Below are positions 63,757 to 64,000 of a stretch of DNA of 64,000 nucleotides, piece after piece. Each line of letters starts with the position of its first letter. Position 1 is the first letter of the stretch. Source of the stretch: Ramlibacter aurantiacus (GTDB lineage: Bacteria; Pseudomonadota; Gammaproteobacteria; Burkholderiales; Burkholderiaceae_C); NCBI RefSeq assembly GCF_016722895.1, contig NZ_JAEQNA010000005.1, positions 248,001 to 312,000 on the forward strand. Reading direction: 5' to 3'. The position numbers were made by a program, and so were the translations under genes. Below the pieces are notes generated by a model. That model saw only the letters and a list, made by a program, of their open reading frames with translations. It did not search any database and was not told where the DNA came from.

Positions 63757-64000
63757 ATGGACTCACCCACCTACAACGAGCCCCCGCTAGTCCGGGTCTG
63801 CCTTGGTCATGCCGGCCTCGTGGCCATTCTCGGCATGTTGCTGCCTGGGGGAGAGTCCTTGGGATGGCTCCACGCAATCGTCTGGCCAGCCGCCGAATTG
63901 ATTCCGAATGCGGTCCGAATGACGGCGCTAGCGCCGGACCCGATATTCGCTCAAACATTGATCGGGATCTCGCTCTGGATCGCAATCTTCATCTTGGCTT
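63757..64000 (+). CDS. Membrane protein, N-terminal part
   Basis: The frame runs off the right edge; 81 residues are visible from the ATG at 63757 (MDSPTYNEPPLVRVCLGHAG). Two hydrophobic segments, about residues 16-30 and 66-81, suggest an inner-membrane protein, with LLPGGESLGWLHAIVWPAAELIP between them. No clear ribosome-binding site is seen, and I recognise no family. It lies just outside the IS1595-type element, in native flank. Confidence 0.55.
   Translation, partial: MDSPTYNEPPLVRVCLGHAGLVAILGMLLPGGESLGWLHAIVWPAAELIPNAVRMTALAPDPIFAQTLIGISLWIAIFILA

Noticed and set aside
63611-63985. 124-codon minus-strand frame at the right edge
   Set aside because: Arg/Pro/Ala-rich shadow of the plus-strand membrane-protein frame, which has coherent hydrophobic segments.

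Overview
The window reads as chromosome of a high-GC betaproteobacterium of the order Burkholderiales, most likely Comamonadaceae. This is inferred from the rplM-rpsI/bactofilin/erpA/anmK/M23-peptidase/tyrS neighbourhood, the ahcY-tlyA-metF operon behind an SAH riboswitch, the phoH-ybeY pair, and a GC-rich intergenic hairpin repeat of a kind I associate with that family. Nearly all of the window is coding. Genes are packed with many 4-base ATGA/GTGA overlaps, and no tRNA, rRNA or CRISPR array was recognised.

Layout. 1-3842: the end of a metal/drug RND efflux operon (adaptor and TolC-type channel) divergent from a two-component system, with a tandem half-site box between them. 3876-7293: D-threonine-aldolase-like enzyme, histidine phosphatase, DUF4136 lipoprotein, ttcA. 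7381-16214: a seven-gene signalling block made of a CHASE3-GAF triple-receiver hybrid kinase, CheR, CheB, a receiver-kinase, a soluble kinase, a double-ATPase KaiC homologue and a lone receiver. 16277-19674: folate genes (folB and a pteridine-reductase-like SDR), MidA-like methyltransferase, DUF2905, ROK kinase. 19750-30544: a contact-dependent-inhibition island with a roughly 3300-residue CdiA-like exoprotein, a small zinc-ribbon immunity candidate and an AT-rich lipoprotein gene. No CdiB transporter gene is adjacent.

30587-45434: housekeeping genes (cca, mgtC-like, slt, 5-formyl-THF cyclo-ligase, a MacAB-like ABC exporter, ruvB, a secreted trypsin-like protease, ruvA, phoH, ybeY, dtd, a CDF transporter, tyrS). 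45612-53033: M23 peptidase, anmK, erpA, bactofilin, rpsI, rplM, rlmJ and an LplT-PlsC type fusion. 53050-56690: SAM-cycle operon ahcY-tlyA-metF-rlpA under an SAH riboswitch. 56733-58824: a split LigD (ATP-dependent ligase and stand-alone polymerase) in convergent, overlapping genes. 58834-60522: a saccharopine-dehydrogenase-like/DUF4166 protein.

The most striking structure is at 60839-63609. An IS1595-family transposase gene and four unrelated passenger genes lie inside a 2755-bp element bounded by 22-bp imperfect inverted repeats (19 of 22 match) and a perfect 8-bp direct repeat, ACGTAAGA, the duplication length expected for IS1595. The transposase ribosome-binding site lies in a perfect 7-bp hairpin, and a promoter built into the inverted repeat is predicted to start transcription in the loop of that hairpin. 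Read-through mRNA, but not the element's own mRNA, would therefore be translationally locked.
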